This document shows positions 45,001-57,241 of a stretch of 64,000 nt of DNA, in pieces; the stretch's first letter is position 1; each line of letters opens with the position of its first letter. A program made the translations under genes and the position numbers. The notes under the pieces are model-generated. The model saw only the letters and a program-made list of their open reading frames with translations. It ran no database searches and had not been told where the DNA came from. The stretch lies in contig LLEY01000037.1 of the NCBI GenBank assembly GCA_001414485.1, positions 310,001 to 374,000 on the forward strand, in the 5' to 3' direction. The stretch comes from Calycina herbarum. Its lineage: Eukaryota; Ascomycota; Leotiomycetes; Helotiales; Pezizellaceae.

Positions 45001-47012
45001 GCCCCTCTGCCCCCTTTGCCGCTCAATTCCCTACAATTCCCTACAATTCCCTGCCCTCTATTTCCAAGACGTGGTCGCATGCATCGTCCCTTAGGACACA
45101 GAAACTAGTCCAGCTGTTGAAGGAGGATATTGAAGGAGGACTTGTGCCAATCAAAGATCCTCTCGGGTTCCCCTATCACCGTGACCTTGATTCTCTCAAG
45201 GCATCTGCTTTGTATTGCACTTTATGCGATGTCGTCCAATCAGGAGTAAAAATGTGGTTCGATGACTATCGCGATGCCGAGAGCAATCCGTCCTTTAAAC
45301 ATTTCAAAGAGTGCTCTCCCCTCCCGCAAATGACCAAAGACTTTGGTTAACGAAGAGGATTTCCGGGGCTCCGGGCTTCCTTGTACTTGCCCGCAGGCTG
45401 GTGAATAATTACAGAAAGTCCTACGTATACGTGATGGCCGGAATAGGCTTTAGTTTTAGCTCTGGTTCGTCTGCGGAATAATTTGGCCCCCAAGAAATAT
45501 GCTAATCATTGATAGACTCGACAAAAAAACTTCCATCTCCGGTCATCTGGTTTGGATTCGAGTTCGCAGTACAACCTTGACGTAACAGCTTCATGGTTGA
45601 ACAACTGCGCTGAAAACCACGAGAGTTGTTCTGGAGATAGCGCTTTCCTTCCTACTCGGGTGCTCGACATTGGCACGTCTGGCGACATTATTAAGCTGGG
45701 AGACTCGGCTGGGTTGTCGGGAAAATATGCTTGCCTGTTCTATTGTTGAGGTTCATCCAAACAGTTCACCACCACAAGAGAGTCCATCGAGATGAGGAAA
45801 TTGGGGATTAATATGTCTCACCTTCCCAGGACCATTTTGGGCGCCGTAGTCATTGGGAGACACCTCGCTATCAAGTTTTTGTGGGTTGACTGCCTCTGTA
45901 TCTGTCAGGGCGACGCCGAAGACTGGGCACGAGAGTCAGCTCGCATGACTGAAGTATATTCAAATGCTCATCTCGTCATCGCGGCGAACCATGCCAAAGA
46001 CAGCTCGGCGGGATGTTTTCACATGCGGACACCACGTCCCAGATGTGTAATAAATTTGCCCCGATACGCAAACAACGTGGAAGCAATGGTCTTATATCTC
46101 CGCGACGAAGCGGGTCTTGACCTTGGAAAGTTCGAAAATGAGCCACTGACAGAACGTGGTTGGGCGCTGCAAGAGCGTGTGCTGGCAACGCGAGTTTTGC
46201 ATTACAACAACTGGCAGATGTACTTTGAATGTAATGCCGGCATATTGAGTGAAGATGGATGTAGCGCAAGGCGTTATTTGACTATGGAATATGACAGTAT
46301 CTACGACTGGGGAAAACTGTTGTCCTCATACCTACCTCGACGGCTCACGAAGGAAGCTGATAAACTACCAGCTCTGAGTGGCTTAGCAAAATTGTTTGGA
46401 AAAGAACTAAAGGCGCAGTATGTCGCCGGTCTTTGGAGCACTGACTTAATCTCTGGTCTGTCATGGTATTTGCCTCACTCGACAGAGCCAGTATCAATTG
46501 ATAAAGAGTGCATGGGGCCAAGTTGGAGTTGGGCGAGCTACGACCAAATCACAGTTTGTGCCGGCTTCTTCGGCGGAGAAAATATTGCCAAAAGCGTGTG
46601 GAATGTTAAGCACAAGACTGAGACCAACCCTTACGGTGAAATCAGTAGTGCATGGCTGCGCGTGCGGGCGCCCATTCTGCGTCTAGTTCATAGCAAAGTT
46701 GAGCGACTCGTGGTTGATGCAAGGCTGTTGAGGCTAGGTCTCAAGCCTTACCCAAGAATGCGCACATCCGATACAGATTGCGCTGAAGGCCAGAGATTAT
46801 ACTTTGATAATAACCATGTCGTGCAGTCAAGCGAGTCGCGTGATTGGCATTTGGAAGTTATAATTTTGCAAGAACGCTCGGGATCAAACAAACGTCCTGG
46901 ATCAAGGGGTATATGTTTTGGTCTGGTCGGGTACTTGATGATAGAAGAGAGTGATGAAGCTGCCAGAGCGATAGAGAATGAAGAGAACTGGGCAACAGTT
47001 ACGTTGATATGA
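45001..47012 (+). pseudogene. HET-domain (heterokaryon incompatibility) pseudogene
   Basis: Begins MPLCPLCRSIPYNS at 45001, a Cys-pair start usual in this family. A duplicated 10-bp unit (AATTCCCTAC) follows at about 45,028-45,055 and leads into a shifted frame; frame 45117-45350 gives LKASALYCTLCDVV. After a further break, 45552-45749 (NLDVTASWLNNCAENHESC) ends at TGA 45747-45749, where relatives have the Trp of YCWG. The same frame then runs open to 47012: LGIRYLW-like IKFLWVDCLCICQ (45882), EDWARESARMTEVYSNAHLVIAA given as short blocks EDWARE and YSNAH, LTERGWALQERVL, and a GPSWSWASYD block. Thus one nonsense change plus N-terminal frameshifts; the 3' 400 codons remain intact. Confidence 0.8.
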
Positions 47013-49616
47013 TGCGAGTGTCTGATTGCGGAAGACATGTTACCCCAATTGGATACGGCTAGTGAAGATTAATGCTCTGAAGCACAGAAAGAATTCTGTC
47101 TCAAAACAGGAACCTCTCCAACAAGAGTCACTGTGCTCAACGGAGCGAAAACTGGGACGCCAAGAGGCAAACATTTAAGAGCAAGGAAGAGTAAAAATGG
47201 ACAAATAGGAAATCAAATGCGGCAAAAGACAGCCAAATCGCATTAAATCACAAATCATCAGAAAACAATGCCAGGGGAACTTGGCTTCTCGAGTGTAAGT
47301 TTTAAACCTGCGAAAAGCCTAGAGCCAAAGATTGTGCGACTTGTATTCTGCACGTCCTTTGTCCCTGATCTTTCCGTCGAGGGGATGTGTTCAGAAGAAG
47401 GGAGCGGGGACGAACTCTCGATCCGCCAGTGCAACAATGAAAGAAAGAAATTTAGCTAAGGAGTAATGGTGTACCATACAGCCCTCACTGCATACTTATA
47501 TTCAAGCACTCTGCGGGTTGTCCCTTCGATGGCGAGAATGCCATCGACGGGTGTCATTATTAAACAGGAAACACGAGCAAAACGCTGGGTGTGGAATGGA
47601 AGATAGTTGATAACAATACAAGTGACTCTAATATGATTGCCAAGTCGATTCGGATCTCCCATCGCGACTTTACATAGTGACTTCCCAAAATGGACAGGAC
47701 AACCATCAGCAACCCGTATCGACAGCAAACTCGCCGATTGCTCCTTCCTTGAACCAAAGCCCAAAGGGTAAACCCGGTAATTCCTCCCGAATGACCCCAA
47801 CCCATTTTGAAGAAGAAAGAGCTAGATACAAGAAGGAAAGAACTTCAGATCCAGATCTCAAATCTCTTATGCCTCAAGCAAAAATCGAAACTGCAGAAGA
47901 TACAACGTTCAAGACTTGAAGACTGAGTTCCCATGAAAAGACGAATACTAAATCTCAAGAAAACAATGTGAGAAAAGAACAAAGACTGAGCCTCCTAGCA
48001 ACGGAAACTAATGCTAGCCCTCATTGCTCCATAGACCGACCCACAAAGAATGGGAATAACTTCAAGAGACCCTCAACAGGAAAGAACGATGACAGAAGCA
48101 AGAAAGAATAAACAACTTGAAGCAATGTAGACCGGCTAGGATAGATCGTCCATCGTCGTCCCTTCCCAAAAAGGGAAGGGACAACCTGGGATCAAACGAA
48201 CCACCAAGGCACTGACAAATCAAAACACCAAAATTAGAAAGAAAAAACAAGGAAGTTACCTCCTGAGCAAGCCGAAATTCATTCCAGAGGGAAAGAACTC
48301 TTGCCCTTTAACCTTGAAAACCACTCGATCAAAAAAAAAAAACTATCACGGGACGAGCCTTCTCGGTCGTGCCTTCCCAACCAAATGGAAGCCTCTTTCC
48401 TCCAACCCAAATCAAGAAAGAAAGAATCTTTTTTTGTTGCACATCGCACCCTCGTCTCTTTCTACTCAATCAGGAAATTTCCATTCGCGTGACTCGTTGC
48501 CTCGCTGTAAACTAGCAAGAACCTGCGATCTAGTTCGCCTGTGCCTGCGAACCAGAGCTGCGAGGCAGGCAAGGAAATATCCTACCTATTGTAGATACCA
48601 TCTCATACCTACCTATGCAGTCAGCACAGCTCCCCTCAGCTCCTCGTCTCTCGTATTACCCAGTATGTAACAGGTCAGTTGACGAGGTATGCAGGAGAGA
48701 AATCGGAGGTCTTTATGTGGTGTAAGGTAGACGATGGACTGGATGGGGCAATTTATAGCGAGGCGTGAGGCAAGAGAGGGGCGGGGAATTCGCTATGGAA
48801 GGGGCGACGGGTGGGTATATTATATTCTAGGGCTGTCCCTCCAGCTGAGGGGAAATATTTTTCGTGGAGGAAGAGCGAACGAAGCTCGCAGAAAAGAAGG
48901 GTCGCACCTGTAGTCTGAAACTTTTATGGACGACCGCCTATCGCACTGAGACCTGCAGGAGGCGGTGACTTCTTCTGCCAGAGACAGCGTCGAGCTAGAG
49001 CTGCATGTCTTAGACCCCGATTCCAGACGATGCCAACTCGACGCGATAACATCGAGGGGAAGATTGCTGATCTTTGGAAACATTTGAGGAAACATTTCGC
49101 TGATCTGGAGGGGTAAGGGTATTGGTCTGTGCTGAAGCTCTCGAGATTTCAAGACAGCTTCAGATGGGATGCTTTGGAGAGTTGTGGTTTCATGGTATTA
49201 TTCTTATTTTCTTTTTTGCACATATGTTTTCTTCACTTCCTCCAATGTACAAGTCCACAAGGCAAGCTCAGGCCCAAGCTCGCCCATTCCATTTCCCCAG
49301 GTCATCGACCATGATACTCGAGATATCTGTCCCTCCCTCAGTCAATGCAATCATATCTCCATCCATGTCATCCCAAAGCCATCTACAAATACCTCCACAC
49401 AAACCCCCTATTCCCGAATCCATCTTCGTATTCTTAGTTCGAGATATAGGCGGATCCGTTCGGCAAATCCCTCCTCTAATGTTGTGAAGCGAAATCTATG
49501 CCATCGAAGTAATCCGTCCCAAACGCCAACTCTTTGTTCTGTCATCAAGAAAAATCCCGTGCCCCATATTCATCGTTACATTGCTTGTGCAGCAGTTCCC
49601 ATATCTAAATCCTTCT
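47013..49616. other. Intergenic, no supported gene
   Basis: About 2.6 kb. A hydrophilic 80-codon ORF (47677-47919) and a 118-codon ORF (48314-48670) have no recognised similarity. A GTTGCACATCGCA motif lies at 48436-48448 after a T-run, followed by GGAAATTTCC. The 3' UTR of the downstream membrane-protein gene lies at the right end. Confidence 0.5.
48436..48448 (+). repeat. GTTGCACATCGCA motif
   Basis: Exact copy preceded by seven T residues; a GGAAATTTCC palindrome lies about 30 bp downstream. Confidence 0.65.
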
Positions 49617-50085
49617 CTAGCTTTTGTTGAATTTCTGGGTAAAGTACCATCCGCAAATGGCTCCGGCTGCGATAAGGATCATGACGACGATGGTGATACT
49701 GATGCAGTACGTTCGACAGCGTCTCTTGTCCTTTCGTTGTTGTACCAACCAACCATCCCTGTATCCTATCAGTATAAATCCCACATCGATTGATCATTCA
49801 ATTGAGATAAACATACCCATAAGAGTGATTTTTACCCAAAGTACCTCCACTACTACCACTATTCGATCTCGATCCTCGTCCCGCTGGTTCCGTCGTCGCG
49901 CCTCCCTCCTCTGCGATGTGAATTGCTGTCGAGAAACGCTTCCAGAATAGTGGATCGCGCACGAGTCCCATTTCGGCGGATGGTTGTTCCATTTCTAGGG
50001 TTGAGATTGGACGGGTGAGATGGACTTGTTGGAGGGGAGAGGGTTTGTTGATGTGTGGCTTTTGGGATCTTGGTTTGCGACCCAT
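49617..50085 (-). CDS. Small single-pass membrane protein
   Basis: Two exons, 49817-50085 and 49617-49758, joined through a 58-nt intron (GTATGT...CAG), give 136 aa. Exon 1 begins MGRKPRSQKPHINKP and has a Ser/Gly-rich middle. Exon 2 gives GDGWLVQQRKDKRRCRTYC and a C-terminal transmembrane helix (ISITIVVMILIAAGAICGWY), ending FTQKFNKS. The basic stretch just before the helix and the very short tail suggest a tail-anchored or N-in single-pass protein of an internal membrane. No named family recognised. Either exon alone appears unremarkable; the helix is visible only after splicing. Confidence 0.65.
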
Positions 50086-52292
50086 TTTGGCGGTTGTGAC
50101 TTCGATGAGCCTTGTGGTGTTGGTGGTTGGTAAAGACGGTAAATAGGGGAAAACAACAAGACTCGGAGTTGATCAATTGTCCACCATCCGAGTTCTTTTT
50201 CCTCGTTCAAAGTGGTGCGAAGTTGGAAAGTCGTTCCTCCTCAAATTTTCCGTGGTGATTGATGGTATGAGTGAGGGTTGAACAGAAGTATTGGTTGCGT
50301 GGTGTCGCGTGATGTAAATGAGCGTGAGTAACGAGCGTGTGGGTTCCGCGAGGGAAAGTTGTAGCGGAAGGTTAGTGGTGACGAATGTCCAATCCGTCAA
50401 CTTTTACCGAAACCTTTTTGAAAGAGTGACTGGAGTGAGAGTTAGAGTTAGAGAGAGTTGAGGGAAAGAACGACGACGACGACAAGCGTGTGGTAGGTTT
50501 GCAAAACACTTCCAACAAAACAGTCGAGGAGGTCATGGTTACATATAAAGCAACGCTCTCCCACCTCCATGCATGCATATGGCTGCCGAGAGAAAAAGCC
50601 AACACCAACAACCCCCCTGAGGAGGATGCAAATAACAGGCGGATAGCGATATCATTCCGGGGTGCGGACTGGCCTTGTTCCCTGGAAAAAACCCACTCAC
50701 TGCCAGCTTCTGCGGGCGCTTTGGTCAAAATCCCGGTTCGCAAATCACCATCTTGCTGATTCTTGCACTGCGATGGGATGGACGAGCCAATGATTAGGGG
50801 GTTCGTCAGATTCAGGACCTGGTTGATGCTGGGGGAGTGTGTATTGATCAGGGAAGAAGAGTGCCGCGCATGGGGGTCAACCCTGTTTTTGTAAATATTC
50901 TCACCCAAGACGCTCGAGGTGCAGTTGCAGTGTCAAAGTCTGCAGAGATTTTTGATTACAGAGCTGCAGAGGGACGCTTTCGTTGAATACAAGACTTTCT
51001 AGCTACTCTCGCAGTTGAGAAAACTGAGTAAAAGACTTTGAGAAACTCAAGCTTGAGGCAATTGTCCTTGTCCCATTGAGGCTGTGACGAAAGCTTTTAC
51101 GAAGAAGAGTACAGAGTACGACTTACGAACAGTACGGATCGAGGGGAAATTACTTGTGGGGAGAAATAAAACCCGACGCTTCCGACCGCACGAGGCCAAC
51201 ATGGCAGCTTTGAATCCAAAGGTCCAGGCGCTCCCCTCCAAGGCAGTTGAACCTTGACCTCCCAGCCAGAGGACGCGCGGAGCTCAATGATGGGCCTTGG
51301 GGGTGGCAGAAGATATCAATTCTAGGTGCGTGGGAAGTTTGGTGTTTAATGCTTAGAAATTTGTTTTGGTGAGGCAAAGCTGGAAAGGAGGCCTTTTACG
51401 TACATTGATTTCCGAGTTGTTTCCAGCCTTTGAATCAGGGGGAAAGGAGGCGAAATGCCGTGGAAAGGGGGACAAAGCAAACAATGGCAATGCCCCAACG
51501 CCAATGCCCCAACGGCCTGAGACAAAATAACGGGTTCGGGCCGGAGCAAATCGATCGTTGATGATCGCGATAGCCTCATTTTCCCCAAGACATCGTGATT
51601 TCGATCTTGGATTTTGGAAAGTGTTATGTTTTGACCTACGGAAAATCAGACGATTGTTGCAACTACCTACCATTCCATAGGAACAATAGTGACTTGTCCT
51701 CCAAGGAAGATATTCTCCACCTCCGGCGCTTCCTGTATTTTGTTACCCCCACGCACCACCCAAGAACGGAAGCAAACTAGCAACCGTTGATATCTGAGAA
51801 CTCGATTTTCTAAACTTCCAAGGCTCTCCAAAATTTGTGTTCAACCTTCAAGAACTCTTGGTCGAGAAAAGCATTTGTTGATCGCGATACATCCCACGAT
51901 TCCCCCTTCATCGAAACCGGCCTCCACACCGGAGCAAAAACGGGCCCATCTTCCCCGACAAGGCTACACATCGTCCCAAGTACCACGCCAGGCTGTGTAT
52001 TCACTCTCTACACCGCCGAGACAAACCTCAAAGTCAATTCCAGCCACTCAATTCGCCATGTCCTCTCCAATCCTCAGCTCTTCAATTCGAGTCCTTGAGA
52101 CACCTTGACTCCTCTTTCAACAGAAAACCAAGCACACCTCGACTCCTAAAGATAGATAGATTACTTTCTGCAGCAGGTAAGCAAGCCAATACTTACCCCT
52201 CAATTTGACCCGCATATCCCCTCACACAACCGCAAAGAACAGGCTATTCTCATCCCTCCCACCACCTCAACACCCCTCCCTCCCAAGCAAAA
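50086..52292. other. Divergent intergenic region
   Basis: About 2.2 kb between divergent genes. A 178-codon minus ORF (50372-50908) has no similarity I recognise and overlaps other frames of similar quality. The pyrimidine-rich stretch before 52,292 is the leader of the next gene. Confidence 0.5.
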
Positions 52293-53152
52293 ATGGGTAG
52301 CACAACCCCCACAACCACCACGGCCATTTCTCACATTTCGACCACCACCACCTCACCCGAACCCGACCTCCCATACTGGCAAACCAACATCCCACCCTCC
52401 CTCCAAGAACCCCTCTGCCCCGCCTTTCTCCAAAACCTCTCCCCAAAAGACCAATCTATCCTCGCAACTCCATCCGCAGAATATCACACACTCACATGGC
52501 CCGAATGCCGCACCCTAGTCCTTTCCAACCATTTGGAGTCTTTCCAGCGCCAACCCCTTGAGCTGAGACGGTATTTACAATTCATACATTTGTTGAAGAA
52601 GAGATATGGTTCTATAATGAGTTTTATACTTTCCGAACGTTTACACTGGGACAGGTCAGTTGATGAGAATGGGGGATTGAAAAGTTCTGGGAAGGAAATG
52701 TTTGAGGATGAGAACGATTGGAAGATTTTATGGAATGATTGGCCTTATGGGATTGACGAACGGATAGTACATTTGGTTGTTTGGACGAAATTCGAACTTA
52801 AAGATGATGAGAGGACGGGGTTGTTGAGGGGGGATGTCAGGGAAGTTATTGAGGGGTTCGTGGGAAGGGTTTTTGGAGAGAGGTGTGGGGAAGAAAACGT
52901 GAGTTTTGATTTCCTCCCTTCTCTATTTTTCTTGAGGAAATGAGGAATGCTGTGGAGTAGGATGGAGAGAATGTATTGAAAAGAATATCAACTAACCATT
53001 CGCAGGTAATATGGTTCAAAAACTGGAGTAGTCTGAAATCCGTTCGTGGGGTCGAACATTTCCATGTCATGCTCTTTGATCCCGATCCCGAGTTCGTACG
53101 AGAAATTACCAATGGTGATATACCATTAAGTCGACGAGCCGAAAATCTTTGA
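52293..53152 (+). CDS. DUF3605 family protein (GlcNAc-induced protein 1-like)
   Basis: Two exons, 52293-52898 and 53006-53152, give 250 aa; the intron (GTGAGT...CTAAC...CAG) is 107 nt. The family is fungal and includes Candida N-acetylglucosamine-induced GIG1; its biochemical role is unknown to me. Diagnostic blocks: [38 protein letters not shown], and after splicing [20 protein letters not shown], then [13 protein letters not shown]. The N-terminus is Thr/Pro-rich and disordered. Without the intron the conserved C-terminus (EHFHVM) would be lost, which supports the splice. Confidence 0.88.
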
Positions 53153-53603
53153 TTTGACGAGCGCGACAATTCCACTTGGAGGCGATTGGAGTTTACAAAA
53201 ACGGATTTGAGCGGATGGTTTGAAAATCTTTCAAAGAAGCCAATTTGGCTGGCAATGGAGTTTTTCAAAATGGGTAAAATTGTTGATGGGATTTCGATCA
53301 GATACCGGATGGAGCAAGAGTTGCATAAATTGCTTAGCGTTGCATTACATAGTTGCATTACATAGTGAGCGAAGATTTTACTGAAATTAGAATAGACCAA
53401 AATAGACAACGGTCCTAGAAATATGCTTTTGCAGGCTTTTAAATTTTGTATCATGACCTAACATCAATTATTCAGTATCGCTGGTATTTACATCCGTAAA
53501 CCGGCTTATTTTTCCATCAGAACGCCATGGATGTTATACCTGTTGTTGTACCTTTCGCTCTTAGACGCCCCTTCAAAATAGTACCTTGAAAATCTAGAAC
53601 CAA
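53153..53603. other. Convergent intergenic
   Basis: 3' flanks of the DUF3605 gene and HOS2; nothing else seen except GTTGCATTACATA repeated in tandem at about 53,338-53,365. Confidence 0.55.
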
Positions 53604-55025
53604 TCAATACTCCATAGGCACACCAAGACCTTGCTCTTTATTCCGTCTCGTCTCCTTGTCGTACTCCTCCTTCTCCTCTCTCAACCGATCCTCCACATCA
53701 TCCTTGAATGCCGTAAGATCAGGTGGTATACTGATACTCTGAACACTCGGCGCGCAATTGACAAATCGAAGTTGTTCCGTAATCGAAGCAACAATCTCTC
53801 GAACCTTCTTATCCGAGTTTTTATTCGGTCGATTGTCGCCAGCCAAGATCTGCTCCAAGGTAGGGAAAATCGTGTCGTATCGAAAGTGTTGTCTGTAAGG
53901 CGTATGCATAGGAATGATGGGATCCAGAGTGGCATCACAGCCAATAGCGATACTGGTTTCATGGGCCCATGCTCGCGCTACATTTCGAGGCGTGTAACCA
54001 CCACCACCGACGAGAAGAAGTGGGATGTTGAGTGATTTGCAGTAGGAAACACAGGCGCCATGACCTTGGACTTGCACGTTGAATCGACCCAGCCTATCTC
54101 CGGCTAGAGAATCGGCGCCGCATTGTAGTACTATTGCTGTGGGTTGGAAGCGTTCAACACACATTCCCACGATGGTTTTGAAGAGCCAGACGTATTGTTC
54201 GTCGTCGATGCCGTCGGCTAGAGGTACGTTGATGGCGTGATGGGCACCTGGGTTTTCTTCACTGTCTGGCCCAGTTCTATCGAGATCACCGGTTCCAGGG
54301 AAGAAATTTAACCCGTCGTATTTGTGGATGGAAAGGGTCATTACTCGGTCCGTTGACCAAAATGCCTCCTCGACACCATCTCCATGATGCACATCGATAT
54401 CAATATATAATACCCGGGGGTGCTTCCTCAGCAATTGCAGTATTGCTAGAACAATATCGTTGACATAGCAAAACCCAGATGCTTCAGCTTTTTTGGCGTG
54501 ATGCAGACCACCAGACCAATTGATGGCAATATCGGATTCGTTATTGCAAAGCTTTCGTGCTGCATCAATCGAAGCTCCAGCATACATCGAACAGTAGTTG
54601 AATAATCCCTCGAAAATAGGGCAATCCGACCCACCAAGATTGAAGTCCTGTGGAACATCGTCGTTCGGAGCCGCGACCTTGGCTGACTTTAGGTATTCGA
54701 GATATTCGTCACTATGAAAGTCCTCCAATTCTTCTCTCGTAGCTTGTCTCGAGACATAAGTATTCATGGCAGCATGCATTCCATATGACATGATCAGCCC
54801 TTTCGCCAGAGTGAGTCGCCAAGGCTTCATTGGATGCGCATGCCCAAAATGATGCTTTTCGATATCTGGATTCGAGTGCCATGATACGTTGTAACCCATC
54901 GGTCGAACGATTCCATTTGCTTGTATTTGGTTTGTGACGTGCTTTAATAATTCCGCATTCTCAGCGTCGCCTTGCTGGCCTAGTGGATGCCAGTATTCCT
55001 GGACAATGTCGTTATTGAATGGCAT
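53604..55025 (-). CDS. HOS2: Class I histone deacetylase, Hos2 type
   Basis: Zn-dependent histone H3/H4 deacetylase, in yeast part of the Set3 complex. Intronless, 473 aa. Seen: GYNVSWHSNPDIEKHHFG, PMKPWRLTLAK, the catalytic HH in NWSGGLHHAKK, zinc ligands in DIDVHHGDGVEEAF, FFPGTGD, LQCGADSLAGDRLG and the Gly-rich GGGGYTPRNVARAW. The short C-terminal tail (total under 480 aa) separates it from Rpd3, whose fungal forms carry a long acidic extension. Divergent from an ING/PHD gene, so two histone-acetylation regulators sit head to head. Confidence 0.95.
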   Translation of the reverse strand: MPFNNDIVQEYWHPLGQQGDAENAELLKHVTNQIQANGIVRPMGYNVSWHSNPDIEKHHFGHAHPMKPWRLTLAKGLIMSYGMHAAMNTYVSRQATREELEDFHSDEYLEYLKSAKVAAPNDDVPQDFNLGGSDCPIFEGLFNYCSMYAGASIDAARKLCNNESDIAINWSGGLHHAKKAEASGFCYVNDIVLAILQLLRKHPRVLYIDIDVHHGDGVEEAFWSTDRVMTLSIHKYDGLNFFPGTGDLDRTGPDSEENPGAHHAINVPLADGIDDEQYVWLFKTIVGMCVERFQPTAIVLQCGADSLAGDRLGRFNVQVQGHGACVSYCKSLNIPLLLVGGGGYTPRNVARAWAHETSIAIGCDATLDPIIPMHTPYRQHFRYDTIFPTLEQILAGDNRPNKNSDKKVREIVASITEQLRFVNCAPSVQSISIPPDLTAFKDDVEDRLREEKEEYDKETRRNKEQGLGVPMEY

Positions 55026-55990
55026 CGTGAGAGGTATTTCGCGGTCTTCTGGTATATGTGCTTGAGGACTAGAGAAGTATCGATTGAAGTTTGGAGATTT
55101 CGAGGTATAGGTTGGTGATCGTGGGTAGGTTAAGACTCAAAGATTGGCGGTCTAGAGAGAGGCTGTCTCGTGTTGGTGAAGAAGTCGGATAGTGTAGATG
55201 GTGTCAACTGAGATTTCGGTCAGACTTGCTGGAAGTTTTAGAATTGCTGTCGTTGACAACATTCATGGAAGTAGTGCGACCAAAGCCATCTCAGCAGAAG
55301 TTGAAGTGGAGCTTGTTTCTGTTGTCGCAAAGGGTGTCGCAAAGGGTGTATTGGACCGAAATGGGTGGATTTTTAGTGATCGTAGTATCGAAAGTTCTGG
55401 AAGCCGTTTACTGAAAGGTGTTGTCAGGTGGCGAACAAATTGTACCAAAGGTTGACGGTGTTGGTGTTGTTGAAGTGGGAGGAGGCTGGAGATGTGCGGG
55501 ACTAATAGAGAAGAGACAAGGCTCTGGGTTGAGAAAAAGAAGCGCGTCAACAAGGCTGAGCCGATAGTACCCCTAGCGCTGCCGAGGTCGGCAAAAAAAA
55601 AACATCAGTGAGCGTCTTCTAAAGGGAAGGCGCCACTCACCATTTCATCACCTCCACAACAACGCTCTCGCTATTTGTCCCCTGCCTTCTAATTTCCATC
55701 TCAGCAGGTTAATCACCCCATCCGAGAAACGAAAGGCGAGACAGGGCAAGGGCAAGGGCCCAACACCCACTCAAGGTACCCAGGCAAGCGCGAGGCGGGG
55801 AAGCCCAAAACTTATCTTTGAGGTGAGCATTGCACTGAGCACTGAGCAGCGACCCTACACTGTACACTGTGCAACCTGCCAGCATTTCAAGTTCAACTCT
55901 CCATACTTTTACCTTCTGTTCCTTGAGCTCTTGAACCCTTTTTTGTTTGGCGCACTGTGAGCCTTGAAAACCGCAACGCCATTAACAATC
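55026..55990. promoter_or_regulatory. Bidirectional promoter region HOS2/ING
   Basis: 965 bp between divergent start codons, including A- and T-rich tracts and a GGGCAAGGGCAAGGGC repeat near 55,745. No supported ORF. Confidence 0.5.
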
Positions 55991-57241
55991 ATGCCCAGAG
56001 ACGATCTCTCCATCGATTTCAACCGCGGAAAGATGCCGCAAGTCGAGCATCAAGATGCCGCTGCCGTGCTCGACGAGTGGACCAACCGAGCGGCTAATCT
56101 GCACCATGAAATAGCTTTCATGAACGAGGAGATCGGGGAAAAGGACAAGCAGATGCAGGATTGCCTCACACACATCAACAAATGCGATAGCCAGATCCAG
56201 AAATGGGTTCGAATCAACGGGGGCCATGTGCCCAACCCTCGAGAGGAACAACTCAGCAAGGCGATCTTGGAGAATTATGACAAAGCTCAAGTACTGCAAG
56301 AAGAAAAGGTCGCGCTGGCACAAAAGGCACAGGAAAAGCTGGATAAACATACCAAGCTCATCGATAGGCACATCAAAGATTTGCAGGACAGAGGGGAACT
56401 CTCCGTCGATAAAGATCTCCCATCACTACTGCGACCCCAAGAACCACAACGCGTCGTCGCTGCTCGTCCAGAACCTGCCGTTATGCCTTTAAGCCAAATA
56501 CCGAATTCAGCTACACCAGTACACACCCGGCATCCGAATCAATACCCTCAACGATTACCTGGCCATGTACAAGTTCGCCAATCCAGTGGTTCTGCTGCTC
56601 ACTCATCTGCACCAGCTACTCCAGCGGCCCCTATATTGCTCAACCGACAAGCGCGAGAATCATCATTGGGTGCTGCAAATAAGAGACAAAGACTAAACAC
56701 GAACATTGTACTTCCGCCCAGTGGTCTTGCACGTCATGCCTCGATGACTCCTGGTACACCCAGAGCCGGAACGCCAACCGTGGGTAGAGCTGGAAGTGCT
56801 GGTCCAAGAGCCTCACAGAAAGCCGCAACCAAGAAAGTTGCGCCTCAAGGAAGCAGACAAAGTGGAGCTCCACGAAAGGCCAAACCTTCGAAATCGGGTC
56901 TCAGTCGTGTCAAGCGTACCGGCAACAAGAACTCGCCATCTGCCTCGAACGACAGCGAATTGAGTGATGCGGAATCAGGGTCGGGAGAAGAAGAAGACGA
57001 AAATGGTATGTCGACTGGCAGGCATGCTGATGGAGATGAAGAAATGGCTGATCTCATTGAAGACGATGGTACCGACGATAAGAAATACTGCACATGTCAA
57101 AGTGTTAGTTACGGCGACATGGTGGCCTGCGATAATCAAAAATGTCCATTTGAGTGGTTCCATTGGACTTGCGTTGGACTAAAGAGCGAACCGGTCGGCA
57201 CATGGATTTGTCCCCCATGCACAAAAGAGATGAAGAAATAA
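55991..57241 (+). CDS. YNG2: ING-family PHD-finger protein (Yng2-like)
   Basis: Reads H3K4 methylation for a histone acetyltransferase (NuA4 in yeast) or deacetylase complex. 416 aa, intronless. The N-terminal ING helices ([40 protein letters not shown]) occupy about residues 20-140. A Ser/Pro/Lys-rich linker follows, then an acidic patch and the C-terminal [40 protein letters not shown], with all C4HC3 ligands and the aromatic cage residues. ATG 55991 ([10 protein letters not shown]) is the first in-frame ATG. Assignment to Yng2 rather than Pho23 rests on overall layout and is less sure than the family. Confidence 0.9.
   Translation: MPRDDLSIDFNRGKMPQVEHQDAAAVLDEWTNRAANLHHEIAFMNEEIGEKDKQMQDCLTHINKCDSQIQKWVRINGGHVPNPREEQLSKAILENYDKAQVLQEEKVALAQKAQEKLDKHTKLIDRHIKDLQDRGELSVDKDLPSLLRPQEPQRVVAARPEPAVMPLSQIPNSATPVHTRHPNQYPQRLPGHVQVRQSSGSAAHSSAPATPAAPILLNRQARESSLGAANKRQRLNTNIVLPPSGLARHASMTPGTPRAGTPTVGRAGSAGPRASQKAATKKVAPQGSRQSGAPRKAKPSKSGLSRVKRTGNKNSPSASNDSELSDAESGSGEEEDENGMSTGRHADGDEEMADLIEDDGTDDKKYCTCQSVSYGDMVACDNQKCPFEWFHWTCVGLKSEPVGTWICPPCTKEMKK

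Noticed and set aside
45792..47012. Intact 406-aa HET protein starting at 45792
   Set aside because: The homology continues upstream of that Met in the same frame across a TGA, so the ATG is internal to a broken gene.
50372..50908. 178-codon minus-strand ORF
   Set aside because: No recognisable domain, low-complexity ends and overlapping ORFs of similar quality on the other strand.
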